Positions 8,117 through 16,788 of a stretch of DNA of 40,596 nt are shown in pieces (position 1 is the first letter of the stretch; every line of letters starts with the position of its first letter). Both the position numbers and the translations under genes were made by a program. The stretch comes from Alphaproteobacteria bacterium (GTDB lineage Bacteria; Myxococcota_A; UBA796; UBA2385): contig JACKEY010000025.1 in the NCBI GenBank assembly GCA_020632755.1, forward strand, positions 1 to 40,596. Reading direction: 5' to 3'. The notes under the pieces were generated by a model, which was not told where the DNA came from, ran no database searches, and saw only the letters and a list, made by a program, of their open reading frames with translations.

Positions 8117-8827
8117 ATGTTGATGGAGATCCGCAAGGCAACCCAGCGCGGCCACGCCGACCACGGCTGGCTCGACTCCCACCACAGCTTCAGCTTCGCC
8201 GGCTACTACGACCCGCGGTTCATGGGCTTCGGCGATCTGCGCGTCATCAACGAGGACCGCGTCGCCCCCGGCCGTGGCTTCGGCACCCACCCGCACCGCG
8301 ACATGGAGATCGTCAGCTACGTCGTCGACGGCGCGCTCTCGCACCGCGACACCATCGGCAACGGCTCGGTGATCCGCCCCGGCGAGGTCCAGCTGATGAG
8401 TGCGGGGCGCGGCATCGCCCACAGCGAGATGAACCACGATCCCGCCGCGCCGGTGCACTTCCTGCAGATCTGGCTGCTGCCCGCCGCCACCGGCACCGCG
8501 CCCCGCTACGAGCAGCGCTTCTTCGACCCGGCCGAGGGGGGCGTGCGGCTGGTCGCCAGCCCCGACGGGCGCGACGGGTCGCTGACCATCGGCCAGGACG
8601 TCGACCTGTACCGGGTGCTGCTCGGCGCCGGCGAGACCGCAGCCCGGCCCCTGCGTCGCCGCCGGGCCTGGGTGCAGGTCGTGCGAGGCACCCTCGAGGT
8701 CGAGGGCGCCCTGCTGCAGCCGGGAGACGGGCTGGCCATCGACGCCCGCGCGGACGAGACCCCGCCGACGCTGCGGCTGACGGCCCACGACGACGTCGAG
8801 GCGCTGCTCTTCGACCTGCGCGGATAG
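8117..8827 (+). CDS. Pirin family protein (YhhW-like)
   Basis: A 236-residue bicupin-fold protein. The N-terminal cupin carries the pirin metal-site pattern THPHRDMEIVSYVVDGALSHRD, with further histidine and glutamate in SAGRGIAHSEMNH. Known pirins are iron-binding; some act as quercetin dioxygenases and others as redox-sensing co-regulators. The second cupin, from about residue 130, is more divergent, as usual. The ATG at 8117 follows GGAGG (8107-8111) by five bases and is preferred to the in-frame GTG at 8105. The gene stands alone between a methyltransferase and a lipoprotein, so its physiological role is open. Confidence 0.93.
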   Translation: MLMEIRKATQRGHADHGWLDSHHSFSFAGYYDPRFMGFGDLRVINEDRVAPGRGFGTHPHRDMEIVSYVVDGALSHRDTIGNGSVIRPGEVQLMSAGRGIAHSEMNHDPAAPVHFLQIWLLPAATGTAPRYEQRFFDPAEGGVRLVASPDGRDGSLTIGQDVDLYRVLLGAGETAARPLRRRRAWVQVVRGTLEVEGALLQPGDGLAIDARADETPPTLRLTAHDDVEALLFDLRG

Positions 8828-8848
8828 GGACGGTCCACCCCGCACCGG

Positions 8849-9451
8849 GTGGCCGCCCTGTTCCTCGTCCTCGCCCTGCTGTCCTGCCGACCGCCGGCCC
8901 CGCCGCCGACGGTCGCCTGGACCCGCCCCGGCTACTTCTCGCCGGACCAGCTGCACGCCGATCCCGACATCGCGGCGCTGCGCCACGAGTGGTACGCCGC
9001 CACCCTGGCCGAGGCCGGCGAGCCCAGCTTCCGCGCCCTGGCCCACCGCCCCGGGCGCGCCTGGCGCTTCCTGTGGCTGCGCCAGTGGCACCAGCCCGTG
9101 ATCGTGCGCATCTCCGAGGTCGGCGACCGCGGCGTGGCCGAGGTGCACCTGCTCACCGGCATGGCCGAGCCCGGCCGCGTCGGCTCCGACCTGGACCACT
9201 GGCGGGTCTCGCTCACGCCCGAAGAACTGGCGCGCCTGCACGCCGACCTGGACCGGGTCGACCTGCTGCACCAGCCGTCGCGGGACCCCGACGACGACCC
9301 GACCCTGGACGGCGCGCGGTGGGTCTTCGAGGGGCTCGACGACGGGCTGGCGGTGGTCGTCGATCGCTTCTCCCCGGAAGACCCCGACCTGACGCAGCTC
9401 GGCCGCACCTTCCTGGAGCTCGGCCGGGTGCCCTTCGAGGACTTCTACTGA
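8849..9451 (+). CDS. Hypothetical lipoprotein
   Basis: A 200-residue protein from a GTG start. The first 12 residues are hydrophobic and end in LALLSC, a lipobox with the lipidated cysteine at 13, followed by a proline-rich linker. The remainder has a mixed alpha/beta pattern with many tryptophans and acidic residues (FLWLRQWHQPVIVRISEVGD and TPEELARLHADLDRVDLL), resembling small lipoproteins of unknown fold common in myxobacteria-like genomes. It is probably on the outer membrane. It lies 21 bp after the pirin gene and is likely co-transcribed. No function is recognised. Confidence 0.75.
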   Translation: MAALFLVLALLSCRPPAPPPTVAWTRPGYFSPDQLHADPDIAALRHEWYAATLAEAGEPSFRALAHRPGRAWRFLWLRQWHQPVIVRISEVGDRGVAEVHLLTGMAEPGRVGSDLDHWRVSLTPEELARLHADLDRVDLLHQPSRDPDDDPTLDGARWVFEGLDDGLAVVVDRFSPEDPDLTQLGRTFLELGRVPFEDFY

Positions 9452-9494
9452 CGGGGCGCCGGCCTCCCCCCTGACCGCCGGCCCACCGACCGAT

Positions 9495-9500
9495 TACGCC
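9495..9500 (+). promoter_or_regulatory. -10-like element, leaderless gene at 9507
   Basis: TACGCC (within GATTACGCC) puts the predicted transcription start exactly at the ATG at 9507. No Shine-Dalgarno sequence is present. Confidence 0.4.
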
Positions 9501-9506
9501 CGGGGC

Positions 9507-10169
9507 ATGACCGATCTGCCCTCGCACGGAAGCTTCCCCGCCGACGCCCTCCTGGTCCGCCGCAAGGCCCTCGAGGACCAGGGCTTCATCTGCGTGCACC
9601 ACGACGATCGGGAGATCGTCCTGGTCCGCAAGAAGTTCTACTGGCTGGCCGGCATCCGGATCAGCACCATCGCCCGGGTCCGCCGGGCCGCGTCCGTCGA
9701 TCGCCAGGAGCTCGACGCGGGGCTGCGCGACATGATCAACAACGCCGGGCCCATCGATCCCTCCAAGATCCCGCGCGGTTTCCAGCAGATGCGCAACGTG
9801 CTGGACGTGGTGCTGGCCGACGAAGCGACCGAAGACGCCGCCGCCTTCGCCCTGAACACGAACCGCAAGGGCATGGGCAGCGCCTCGCAGAGCGTGCTGG
9901 TCCGCCCCGACGGCAGCTGGACCACCTGCACCCCGATCTGGGGCGCGGCCTACCACCCGTGGATCAAGCACGCCGCCCAGGTCGCCGCCACCGGCGAGTC
10001 GACGCCCGAACCCAGCGCCACCATGGGCATCCTGATCGGCATCCTGGTCATGTGGCCCGCGATCATCACGGTCGTCGCGTCCTGCTGCGGCATCCCGCTG
10101 ATCGTGCCCATCGCCGCCGCGGTGATGGAGAAGGACCCCGAGCCGGCCCCGCTTCCCGGCCCGGCATGA
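9507..10169 (+). CDS. Uncharacterised protein with C-terminal membrane segment
   Basis: A 220-residue protein not assigned to any family. The first 170 residues look soluble, with basic and mixed strands (REIVLVRKKFYWLAGIRIST). Residues about 175-212 are strongly hydrophobic (MGILIGILVMWPAIITVVAS, then a Cys-Cys pair) and could be one long or two short membrane helices, so it may be tail-anchored. Its stop overlaps the start of the SprT-like gene in ATGA, so the two are translationally coupled and may act together. The start is supported by the leaderless-type promoter pattern. Confidence 0.7.
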   Translation: MTDLPSHGSFPADALLVRRKALEDQGFICVHHDDREIVLVRKKFYWLAGIRISTIARVRRAASVDRQELDAGLRDMINNAGPIDPSKIPRGFQQMRNVLDVVLADEATEDAAAFALNTNRKGMGSASQSVLVRPDGSWTTCTPIWGAAYHPWIKHAAQVAATGESTPEPSATMGILIGILVMWPAIITVVASCCGIPLIVPIAAAVMEKDPEPAPLPGPA

Positions 10170-11248
10170 CCGCACCGCGTCCCCGGGTCGAAGCCGCGCT
10201 GCTGCGCGCGGTCGCCCGCACCTGGCGGCAGCTCAACCAGCTGCACTTCGGCGACGGCATGCGCCCGCCGGCCTTCGTGCTCACCGACGACGCCGGCACG
10301 CTGGGCACCTGGCGCCTCCGCGACCGCACCATCGGCCTGTCCCGGCAGCTGCTGGCCGGGCAGCCGTGGACCGTGGTGGTCGAGGTGCTCAAGCACGAGA
10401 TGGTGCACCAGTACGTGCACGAGGTGCTCAAGGCCACCGACGAGGCCGCCCACGGCCGCGGCTTCCAGCGCATCTGCGCCCGCATCGGCCTGGATCCGGC
10501 GGCCAGCGGCCTGCCGGTCGTCGCCCCCGCCGATCCCGCCCGCGACCGGGCCCTGCGCAAGGTGCAGCGGCTCCTGGCCCTGGCCGAGAGCGACAACGTG
10601 CACGAAGCCGAAGCCGCGATGGCCGCCGCCCACCGGCTGATGCGCAAGCACAACATCGACTGGGCCGAGGAGTCCGCCGACCGGACCTGGACCTTCCGCC
10701 AGGTCGGCGAGATCCGCCGCCGCACCCCCGCCCACGAGAAGGTGCTGGCCGGCCTGCTGGCCCGGCACTTCTTCGTCGAGGCGATCTGGGTGCACGCCGT
10801 CGACACGGCCACCGGCGACGAAGGTCGCGTGCTCGAGCTGTGCGGCGCGGTCGAGAACGTCGAGATGGGCGCGTGGGTGCACGCCTTCCTGCTGCGCACG
10901 GCCGACCGCCTGTGGCGGGTGCACCAGGCCGCAGAAGACCTGCCCGGCCGACTGGGCGGCCGCTACCGCACCGGCGTCATGATGGGCTTCGGCGACAAGC
11001 TGGACGCCCAGGCCCAGGCGTGCGAGGAAGCCGGGCTGGTCTACGTCGGCGACGCCGGGCTCGACGACTGGGTCGGCCGCCGGCACCCTCGGCTGCACAC
11101 CGCGCGGCGGACCCGGGTCGTCGCCGATCGCACCTTCGCCGACGGACATGCGGCCGGTCGCGACATCGTCCTGCACAAACCGGTCTCCCAGGACACCTCC
11201 TCTTCCCGCGGCCGTCGCCTCGTCGACCGCTCCCCCTCCACCGGCTGA
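10166..11248 (+). CDS. SprT-like zinc metallopeptidase domain fused to DUF2786
   Basis: A 360-residue protein. Residues 77-81 are HEMVH, a zinc-protease HExxH motif, in the context VVVEVLKHEMVHQYVHE. With a downstream histidine at 96 in AAHGRGFQ it matches the SprT-like arrangement (SprT/Spartan proteins, which in eukaryotes degrade DNA-protein crosslinks). From about residue 127 the stretch LRKVQRLLALAESDN and the following AEAAMAAAHRLMRKHNID is a clear DUF2786 domain, after which come about 190 residues of the kind found downstream in that family. Start and stop overlap neighbours tightly: it begins in ATGA with the membrane protein before it, and the next gene starts 5 nt after its stop. 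A role in DNA-protein repair is a family-level inference. Confidence 0.85.
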   Translation: MTAPRPRVEAALLRAVARTWRQLNQLHFGDGMRPPAFVLTDDAGTLGTWRLRDRTIGLSRQLLAGQPWTVVVEVLKHEMVHQYVHEVLKATDEAAHGRGFQRICARIGLDPAASGLPVVAPADPARDRALRKVQRLLALAESDNVHEAEAAMAAAHRLMRKHNIDWAEESADRTWTFRQVGEIRRRTPAHEKVLAGLLARHFFVEAIWVHAVDTATGDEGRVLELCGAVENVEMGAWVHAFLLRTADRLWRVHQAAEDLPGRLGGRYRTGVMMGFGDKLDAQAQACEEAGLVYVGDAGLDDWVGRRHPRLHTARRTRVVADRTFADGHAAGRDIVLHKPVSQDTSSSRGRRLVDRSPSTG

Positions 11249-11252
11249 ACCG

Positions 11253-12320
11253 ATGAAGCGCGCCCTCCCCGTCCTCGGTGTCGTCCTGCTGCTCGTCCTC
11301 GCCTGGCTGCTGGCCTGGCCGGTCGACATCGATCCGCAGGCCTGGGACCCGGGACCGCCGACCATCGGCGCCTCGCCCTACGACAGCAACGGCCGGCTGG
11401 CCCGCCTCAGCCGCCTGAACATCGGCGACGCCCACGGCCCCGAAGACATCGAGGTCGACCCCGACGGGACCGTGATCACCGGCGTGGACGACGGGCGCAT
11501 CCTGGAGCTGCGCCGCGACCAGGTGAAGGTGCTGGCGAACACCGGCGGCCGGCCGCTCGGCCTGGATCGCGACCGCAAGGGCAGGCTGTGGGTCGCCGAC
11601 GCGGTGCACGGGCTGCTGCGCGTCGACAAGGACGGCGAGGTCCAGGTCATCGTCGGCGAGGTCGACGGCGAGCGGCTGCGGTTCACCGACGACGTCGCGG
11701 TGGCCCCCGACGGCAAGGTCTACTTCACCGACGCCGACCGGGTGTTCGGCCACGCCCGGATGAAGGAGTCGCTGCTGGACGGCGGCCCCCACGGGCGGCT
11801 GCTGGTCTGGGACCCGGACACCGAGCAGGTCAGCGTCCTGATGGACGGCCTGCACTTCGCCAACGGCGTCGCGATGGGCACCGGCGGGCGCTACCTGCTG
11901 CTCTGCGAGACCCTGCGCATGCGGGTCCACAAGGTCTGGCTGACCGGCGACCGCGCCGGCGAGTCCGAGGTCGTCGTCGACCACCTGCCGGGCTTCCCCG
12001 ACAACATCACGTCGGCCGGCGGCGGCGTGTTCTGGGTCGCCCTGGCCAGCCCCCGCACGGCACTCAAGGACGCCGGCCTGCGGCTGCCGCTGCTGCGCAA
12101 GATCGGCGCCCGGCTGCCGACCGACATCCTGACCCGCCCGCGCCGCCACCCCCAGGCGGTCGCGATCAGCCACCTGGGCCGGGTGCTGCACTACCTCGAC
12201 GATCCGGCCGGTGGCTACGCGCCCCTGACCACCGTGCGCGAGGCCGGCGGCAGCCTGTACCTGGGCAGCCTGGAAGAGCCCGCCGTCGGCCGGGCCACCG
12301 CCCCGCTGCGGCTCCGATAG
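11253..12320 (+). CDS. SMP-30/strictosidine synthase-like beta-propeller protein
   Basis: A 355-residue protein with an N-terminal membrane anchor (residues 1-20, VLGVVLLLVLAWLLAWP), so the propeller should face the periplasm. Repeats such as GPEDIEVDPDGTVITG, RPLGLDRDRKGRLWVAD, DDVAVAPDGKVYFTD and FANGVAMGTGGRYLLLCE are blades of the six-bladed propeller of SMP-30/gluconolactonase and strictosidine-synthase (APMAP-like) proteins. Many of these are calcium-dependent hydrolases of lactones or esters, and catalytic identity cannot be read here. It lies 5 nt after the SprT-like stop and 20 nt before the glycosyltransferase gene, within one plus-strand transcript. The start at 11253 coincides with the membrane helix. 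Confidence 0.85.
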   Translation: MKRALPVLGVVLLLVLAWLLAWPVDIDPQAWDPGPPTIGASPYDSNGRLARLSRLNIGDAHGPEDIEVDPDGTVITGVDDGRILELRRDQVKVLANTGGRPLGLDRDRKGRLWVADAVHGLLRVDKDGEVQVIVGEVDGERLRFTDDVAVAPDGKVYFTDADRVFGHARMKESLLDGGPHGRLLVWDPDTEQVSVLMDGLHFANGVAMGTGGRYLLLCETLRMRVHKVWLTGDRAGESEVVVDHLPGFPDNITSAGGGVFWVALASPRTALKDAGLRLPLLRKIGARLPTDILTRPRRHPQAVAISHLGRVLHYLDDPAGGYAPLTTVREAGGSLYLGSLEEPAVGRATAPLRLR

Positions 12321-12340
12321 AGTCCGGGCGGGAGGGCGGC

Positions 12341-13036
12341 GTGGCAGGACCGGCCGAGCAGGTCGCGGTGGTGATCCCCGTCTACGGGCCCCAGGCCCCC
12401 GTGGATCGGCTGCTGCACGAGATCCCGGTCGCGCTGCACCCCTGGACGTGGATCGTCGACGACGCCACGCCGACGCCGACGCAGCTGCCCGCCCACGCGC
12501 CCACCGCCCACCTGCTGCGCCACCCGCGCAACCGCGGCTACGGCGGCTCGCAGAAGACCGGCTACGCCGCCGCCATCGCCGCCGGCGCCGACCGCATCGT
12601 GCTGCTGCACGGCGACGCGCAGTACCCGACCGCCGCCACCCTGGCGCTGGCCGACGCCCTGGACGACGCCAGCGCCGCCCTCGGCAGCCGGTTCCTGGAA
12701 GCCCACGGCCGCGGCGTGCCGGGCTGGCGGCGGGTCGGCAACCGCTTCTTGACCGGCGTCGCCAACCTGCGCTTCGGCACCCGGGTCAGCGAGCTGCACA
12801 CCGGCGCCCGGGCCTTCCGCGCCGACGTGCTGGCCGACCTGCCGCTGCAGCGGTTCAGCGACGACTACCTGTTCGACCAGCAGGTGCTGGTCAGCCTGCT
12901 GGCCCGGGGCCTGCCCATCGCCGAGCGCCCGGTGAGTGCCCGCTACGACGACGACGTGCAGAGCATCACCTTCCGGCGCTCGGTCACCTACGGCCTGGGC
13001 TGCCTGTGGACCATTGCCCGCGGCCCGCCCGCCTGA
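12341..13036 (+). CDS. Family 2 glycosyltransferase (dolichyl-phosphate-mannose-synthase-like)
   Basis: A 231-residue GT-A-fold glycosyltransferase from a GTG start preceded by GGAGG (12331-12335). VAVVIPVYG begins the nucleotide-binding fold and WIVDDATPTPT follows. HPRNRGYGGSQKTGYAAAIA and LLHGDAQYPTAATLALADAL hold the metal-binding acidic motif (HGDAQ in place of the usual DGDLQ) and LGSRF the later motif. It resembles enzymes that move a sugar from a nucleotide donor to a polyprenyl phosphate. Such products are the donors used by GT87 enzymes like the one at 1908-3161, a possible but unproven link. It abuts the convergent serC stop. Confidence 0.88.
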   Translation: MAGPAEQVAVVIPVYGPQAPVDRLLHEIPVALHPWTWIVDDATPTPTQLPAHAPTAHLLRHPRNRGYGGSQKTGYAAAIAAGADRIVLLHGDAQYPTAATLALADALDDASAALGSRFLEAHGRGVPGWRRVGNRFLTGVANLRFGTRVSELHTGARAFRADVLADLPLQRFSDDYLFDQQVLVSLLARGLPIAERPVSARYDDDVQSITFRRSVTYGLGCLWTIARGPPA

Positions 13037-14137
13037 TCAGCCCTTGCGGGACTCGAAGTCCTTCATGAAGCCGACCAGCGCCTCGACGCTGTCGCAGCCG
13101 ACGGCGTTGTACAGGCTGGCCCGGATGCCGCCGACGCTGCGGTGGCCCTTGAGCGCCATCAGCCCGGCGGCGGTGGCTTCGTGCAGGAACACGGACTCCA
13201 GCGCGGGGTCGTGGATCCGCCAGGTCACGTTCATCTGGCTGCGGCTCATCGGCTCGGCGTGGGGCTGCCAGAAGGCGCTGCGGTCGAGCTCCTCGTAGAG
13301 CATGCCGGCCTTGCGCTCGTTGAGGTGCGCGATGGCGTGCACGCCGCCCTGGTCCTCGAGCCAGGCCAGCACGCGCTCCAGCACGAAGATGCCGAAGGTG
13401 TTCGGCGTGTTGAACATGCTGTCCTTCTTCGCCATCAGCCCGTAGTCGAGCATGCTCGGCAGGCCGCCCGGGTGGCTGGCGCCGACCACGGCCGACTGCT
13501 CGAGGGCCCAGGGCGACAGGATCACCGCGGTGACGCCGCTGGGGCCCAGGTTCTTCTGGGCGCCGGCGTAGATGAGCTCGTGCCGCGCCACGTCGACGGG
13601 CCGCGAGCAGATGTCGCTGCTCAGGTCCGCGACCAGCCGGGTGTCGGTCGCCGGCAGGGCGTGGAACTGCGTGCCGTAGATCGTGTTGTTGCTGGTGTAG
13701 TGCAGGTACCGGGCGTTGTCCCGGACGGTGTAGCCGCCGGCGTGGGGCACGGCGCGGTAGCCGCCCTCCTTGCCCGACCAGGCCACGCGCACGTCGGCGA
13801 TGCGGCGGGCTTCCTTGATGGCGTTGCTCGACCAGGTGCCCGTGTCCAGGAAGTCGACCGCGCCGCCGTCGCCGACCAGGTTGAGCGCCGACATCCAGAA
13901 CTGCAGGCTCGCGCCGCCCTGCAGCAGCAGGATGACGTAGTCGTCGGGGATGCCCATCAGCCGGCGCAGGCGGTCCTGGGCCGACGCGATGACGGCATCG
14001 AAGGCCTTGCTGCGGTGGCTGATCTCCATGATGCCGGCGCGGGTGTCGCCGAACTCGATGGACGCGGGGCCGAGCTGCTCGAGCACGGACACGGGCAGCG
14101 CGGCGGGGCCGGCGGAGAAGTTGTGGCTGCGGGACAT
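13037..14137 (-). CDS. serC: Phosphoserine aminotransferase
   Basis: A 366-residue PLP enzyme that converts 3-phosphohydroxypyruvate and glutamate to phosphoserine and 2-oxoglutarate, the second step of serine synthesis. The start NFSAGPAALP is the SerC signature. MEISHRSKAF, LLLQGGASLQFWM and the PLP-lysine region IYAGAQKNLGPSG are all present, and the length is normal. It lies 87 bp downstream of serA on the same strand, giving a serA-serC unit. A purine-rich stretch precedes the ATG (GGAGCTCC just before it). The third enzyme, serB, is not in the window. Confidence 0.97.
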   Translation of the reverse strand: MSRSHNFSAGPAALPVSVLEQLGPASIEFGDTRAGIMEISHRSKAFDAVIASAQDRLRRLMGIPDDYVILLLQGGASLQFWMSALNLVGDGGAVDFLDTGTWSSNAIKEARRIADVRVAWSGKEGGYRAVPHAGGYTVRDNARYLHYTSNNTIYGTQFHALPATDTRLVADLSSDICSRPVDVARHELIYAGAQKNLGPSGVTAVILSPWALEQSAVVGASHPGGLPSMLDYGLMAKKDSMFNTPNTFGIFVLERVLAWLEDQGGVHAIAHLNERKAGMLYEELDRSAFWQPHAEPMSRSQMNVTWRIHDPALESVFLHEATAAGLMALKGHRSVGGIRASLYNAVGCDSVEALVGFMKDFESRKG

Positions 14138-14224
14138 GGGAGCTCCGGGGGAGGAGGAGAGGCCGGGGAGGAGGAGGAGCGGGGAGCAGGGGTCGCCGGG
14201 GAGGAGACCGCCGGCGGGGCCGGC

Positions 14225-15433
14225 TCAGGTGTCCAGGGCCACGAGGCTCGTGGCGTAGACCGAGGCGTGCGCGTCGAGGGCGGCCAGGGTCTCGGCCGAG
14301 GGCGCCTGGGCGAGCTGGATGCGGGCGCAGGCCGCGCCGCCGCCCTTGAAGATGATGTTCTCCATCTCCTGGACGTTCACGCCGTCCTTGCCCAGCCGGT
14401 CGAGCACCGCGGCCAGGACGCCGACCTCGTCGCGGTGCCGCACGACCAGCAGGTGGGTCGCGTCGGTGCGCTCGGCCAGGTTCACGCAATTGGGCACGTG
14501 CCCGCTGTCGATGAACGAAGCCACGATGCGCAGCACCTCGTCGCCGACGGCGGTCGTCGCCTGCTGGGTGCTCGCGCCGATGTGGTGCGTGCCGTAGACG
14601 CCGCCGACGTCCTTGATGGCGTAGGGGAAGTCGCCCTCGCCGCCAGCGGGCTCTTCGGCGAACACGTCGAGCCCGGCGCGCAGGCCGCGGGTCTCGACCG
14701 CCGCCAGCAGGTCGTCCTGGACCACGACCTCGCCGCGGCTGGTGTTCACGAAGTAGGCCCCGGGGCGCAGTGCCTCGAGCAGCTCGCGGTCGATGAGCCC
14801 GCGGGTGTCGGACGTCAGGGCCAGGTGCACGGTGAGCGCGTCGGCGCCGCGGCAGGCGTCCAGCGGCGTGGCGGCGAACTCGACCCCCAGGGCGGCGGCC
14901 TGCTTGGGCGTCAGGGACCGGCTCCAGGCGCGGATGTTCATGTCGAAGGCCTTGGCCCGCTGGATGACCTCCTGGCCGATCTGGCCGCAGCCCAGCACCG
15001 CCAGGGTCAGCCCGGCCAGGCCACGGGCCTTGCCGAACTCCTTCTTCTCCCAGCGGCCGGCGCGCAACGACGCGACGTTGTCGGCGATGCGGCGGTCGCA
15101 GTTGATCAGGTGGCCCAGGGTGAGCTCGGCGACGGCGGCGGCGTTCTTGCCGGGGCAGTTGGCGACGTAGACGCCGCGGCCGCTGGCTTCGTCGAGGGCG
15201 ATGGTGTTCACGCCGGCCCCGGCGCGGATGACCAGCGACAGGTTGCGGGCGGCCTCGAAGTGGCCGGGCAGGACCTTGGTCGAGCGCACGACCAGCACGG
15301 CCGGATCGTGGCGGCGCAGCGCGTCGGCCAGGCTGTCGCCGCTCAGGGACGGGTCCGAGATGACGGCGCAGCCGAGGTCTTCGAGGGCGTCGGTGACGTG
15401 GGGGGACAGCTTGTCGGCGAGGAGCACGCGCAC
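14225..15433 (-). CDS. serA: D-3-phosphoglycerate dehydrogenase
   Basis: A 402-residue NAD-dependent enzyme that oxidises 3-phosphoglycerate, the first step of serine synthesis. LGCGQIGQEVIQRAKAFDM is the Rossmann nucleotide-binding loop. VNTSRGEVV holds the catalytic arginine, and GTHHIGAST holds the catalytic histidine in the context usual for SerA. A C-terminal ACT domain (THLLVVRHRDEVGVLAAVLD) suggests serine feedback control. At about 400 residues it is the shorter SerA class without the intervening domain. The GTG at 15433 has AGGAAGG six bases upstream, and a second GTG at 15427 is possible. It is divergent from the EAL-domain gene. Confidence 0.96.
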   Translation of the reverse strand: MRVLLADKLSPHVTDALEDLGCAVISDPSLSGDSLADALRRHDPAVLVVRSTKVLPGHFEAARNLSLVIRAGAGVNTIALDEASGRGVYVANCPGKNAAAVAELTLGHLINCDRRIADNVASLRAGRWEKKEFGKARGLAGLTLAVLGCGQIGQEVIQRAKAFDMNIRAWSRSLTPKQAAALGVEFAATPLDACRGADALTVHLALTSDTRGLIDRELLEALRPGAYFVNTSRGEVVVQDDLLAAVETRGLRAGLDVFAEEPAGGEGDFPYAIKDVGGVYGTHHIGASTQQATTAVGDEVLRIVASFIDSGHVPNCVNLAERTDATHLLVVRHRDEVGVLAAVLDRLGKDGVNVQEMENIIFKGGGAACARIQLAQAPSAETLAALDAHASVYATSLVALDT

Positions 15434-15512
15434 GGGGAGCCTTCCTGATCCGGTTCGAGGAGGATGGGGGGGGCCGCGGAGGATCGGCCGCGCACCGGCG
15501 AGGAGAAACCGC

Positions 15513-15518
15513 GGTGTA
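15513..15518 (-). promoter_or_regulatory. -10-like element for serA-serC
   Basis: TACACC (within GCTACACC) on the minus strand would start transcription near 15506, leaving a leader of about 73 nt before serA. No convincing -35 was seen. Confidence 0.3.
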
Positions 15519-15541
15519 GCGTACCCCGCGCCGTGAGCCGC

Positions 15542-15547
15542 TAAGCT
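15542..15547 (+). promoter_or_regulatory. -10-like element for the EAL-domain gene
   Basis: TAAGCT (within GCTAAGCTC) would start transcription near 15554, giving a leader of about 73 nt. It faces away from the serA element 25 bp to the left. Confidence 0.3.
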
Positions 15548-15626
15548 CGTGCTCCGCTTCATGGTGCGGCGGCAGGGTATCGCGGCGAACCCGGCCCCCA
15601 CCGACTCCCCGAGGGGGAGCCCGCCC

Positions 15627-16745
15627 ATGTCCCGAATTCTCGTCGTGCTGGACGACCAGCCGGCCCGCCGCAGCGTGGCGCGAGGGCTCGCGCGTGCCGG
15701 CCACGAGGTGCGCTGCACCGCCGACCGGGACGAGGCCCTGCGCATCGCGGGGCCCGGCTCCGTCGACGTGATCGTCGTCGGTCACCCCCACCTGGACGAC
15801 TCGGGCGTGGCGGTCCTGGCCGCGCTGCGCACCGTCCACCCCCGGGCGGCCCGGCTGATGCTGGCCGACAACCCGAGGGCGGCGGACCTGCTGGCCGCCA
15901 TCAACCGCGCGGGTGTGCACCGGGTGCTGTCGCGCCGGGCCGGCCCCCAGGCCATCGACACCGCGATCACCGAGCTGCGCGAGCGTCCGCAGGCCAGCTG
16001 GCCCCCTCCCCGCGACCAGGCGGCCCTGGCCCAGGCCCTGTCGGCCTGCTTCGCCGAGCGCCTCGTCGACGGCGGCCTCGGCATCGCGCTGCAGCCCATC
16101 GTGCACGCCGAGAGCGCCTCCCTGCACGCGGTCGAGGTCCTCGCCCGCGTGCCCGCGGACCGCTTCGCCTCCACCCACCGCATGGTCGAGGCCGCCGAAG
16201 AAGCCGGCATGCTGGCCGCCCTGTCCCAGGCGGTGGTCGGCCGCGTCGTCTCCTCCCTCGACGCCATCCCCGACCAGGCGAAGATCTTCGTCAACCTGCA
16301 CCCCGACGAGCTCGTCGACGTCGAGGGCCTGCCCGCGCGCCTCGCCCCGCTGGCCCCGTGGGCGCATCGCTGCGTGCTCGAGGTCACCGAGCGCGGCCCG
16401 ACCCGGCCCTTCCGGCGCTGGCTGCGCACCCTCGACCGCATCGCGTCGATGGGCTTCTCGCTGGCGATCGACGACCTGGGGGCCGGCTACTCGGGGCTGC
16501 GGATGCTCGCCGAGCTGCAGCCCGACTACATCAAGATCGACATGGGCATCGTGCGCGACGTCGACGTCGAGGCGCCCAAGCAACGCCTGGTCGAGCTGGT
16601 GTGCCGGTTCGCCGAGGCCAGCGGCAGCAAGGTGGTCGCCGAGGGCGTCGAGACCCACGGCGAGGCCGAGATGCTGATCGGGGCCGGGGTGCCGCTCTTG
16701 CAGGGCTACCTGTACGGGCGCCCGCAGCTGGCCGGGGCCGCCTGA
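15627..16745 (+). CDS. Degenerate receiver plus EAL domain, likely cyclic-di-GMP phosphodiesterase
   Basis: A 372-residue soluble protein. Residues 1-125 have a receiver fold with the acidic pair D9-D10, but the phospho-acceptor aspartate is replaced: DVIVVGHPHLDDSG has glycine 52 at that place. From about residue 150 an EAL domain follows. EVL replaces the signature EAL but keeps the metal-binding glutamate. NLHPDEL, LEVTE, IDDLGAGYSG, DYIKID, VVAEGVET and LQGYLYGRP supply the full set of expected metal and substrate residues, so hydrolysis of cyclic-di-GMP to pGpG is likely. GAGGGGGAG upstream of the ATG at 15627 is a strong ribosome-binding site. ribF follows 43 bp later but has its own promoter signal. 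The input is probably not phosphorylation. Confidence 0.9.
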   Translation: MSRILVVLDDQPARRSVARGLARAGHEVRCTADRDEALRIAGPGSVDVIVVGHPHLDDSGVAVLAALRTVHPRAARLMLADNPRAADLLAAINRAGVHRVLSRRAGPQAIDTAITELRERPQASWPPPRDQAALAQALSACFAERLVDGGLGIALQPIVHAESASLHAVEVLARVPADRFASTHRMVEAAEEAGMLAALSQAVVGRVVSSLDAIPDQAKIFVNLHPDELVDVEGLPARLAPLAPWAHRCVLEVTERGPTRPFRRWLRTLDRIASMGFSLAIDDLGAGYSGLRMLAELQPDYIKIDMGIVRDVDVEAPKQRLVELVCRFAEASGSKVVAEGVETHGEAEMLIGAGVPLLQGYLYGRPQLAGAA

Positions 16746-16776
16746 GCGGCGAGGCCCACCCGCGCACGGGACCGGA

Positions 16777-16782
16777 TAGGCC
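16777..16782 (+). promoter_or_regulatory. -10-like element, leaderless ribF
   Basis: TAGGCC (within GGATAGGCC) places the predicted transcription start exactly at the ribF ATG at 16789. No Shine-Dalgarno sequence is present. Confidence 0.45.
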
Positions 16783-16788
16783 GCCGGC

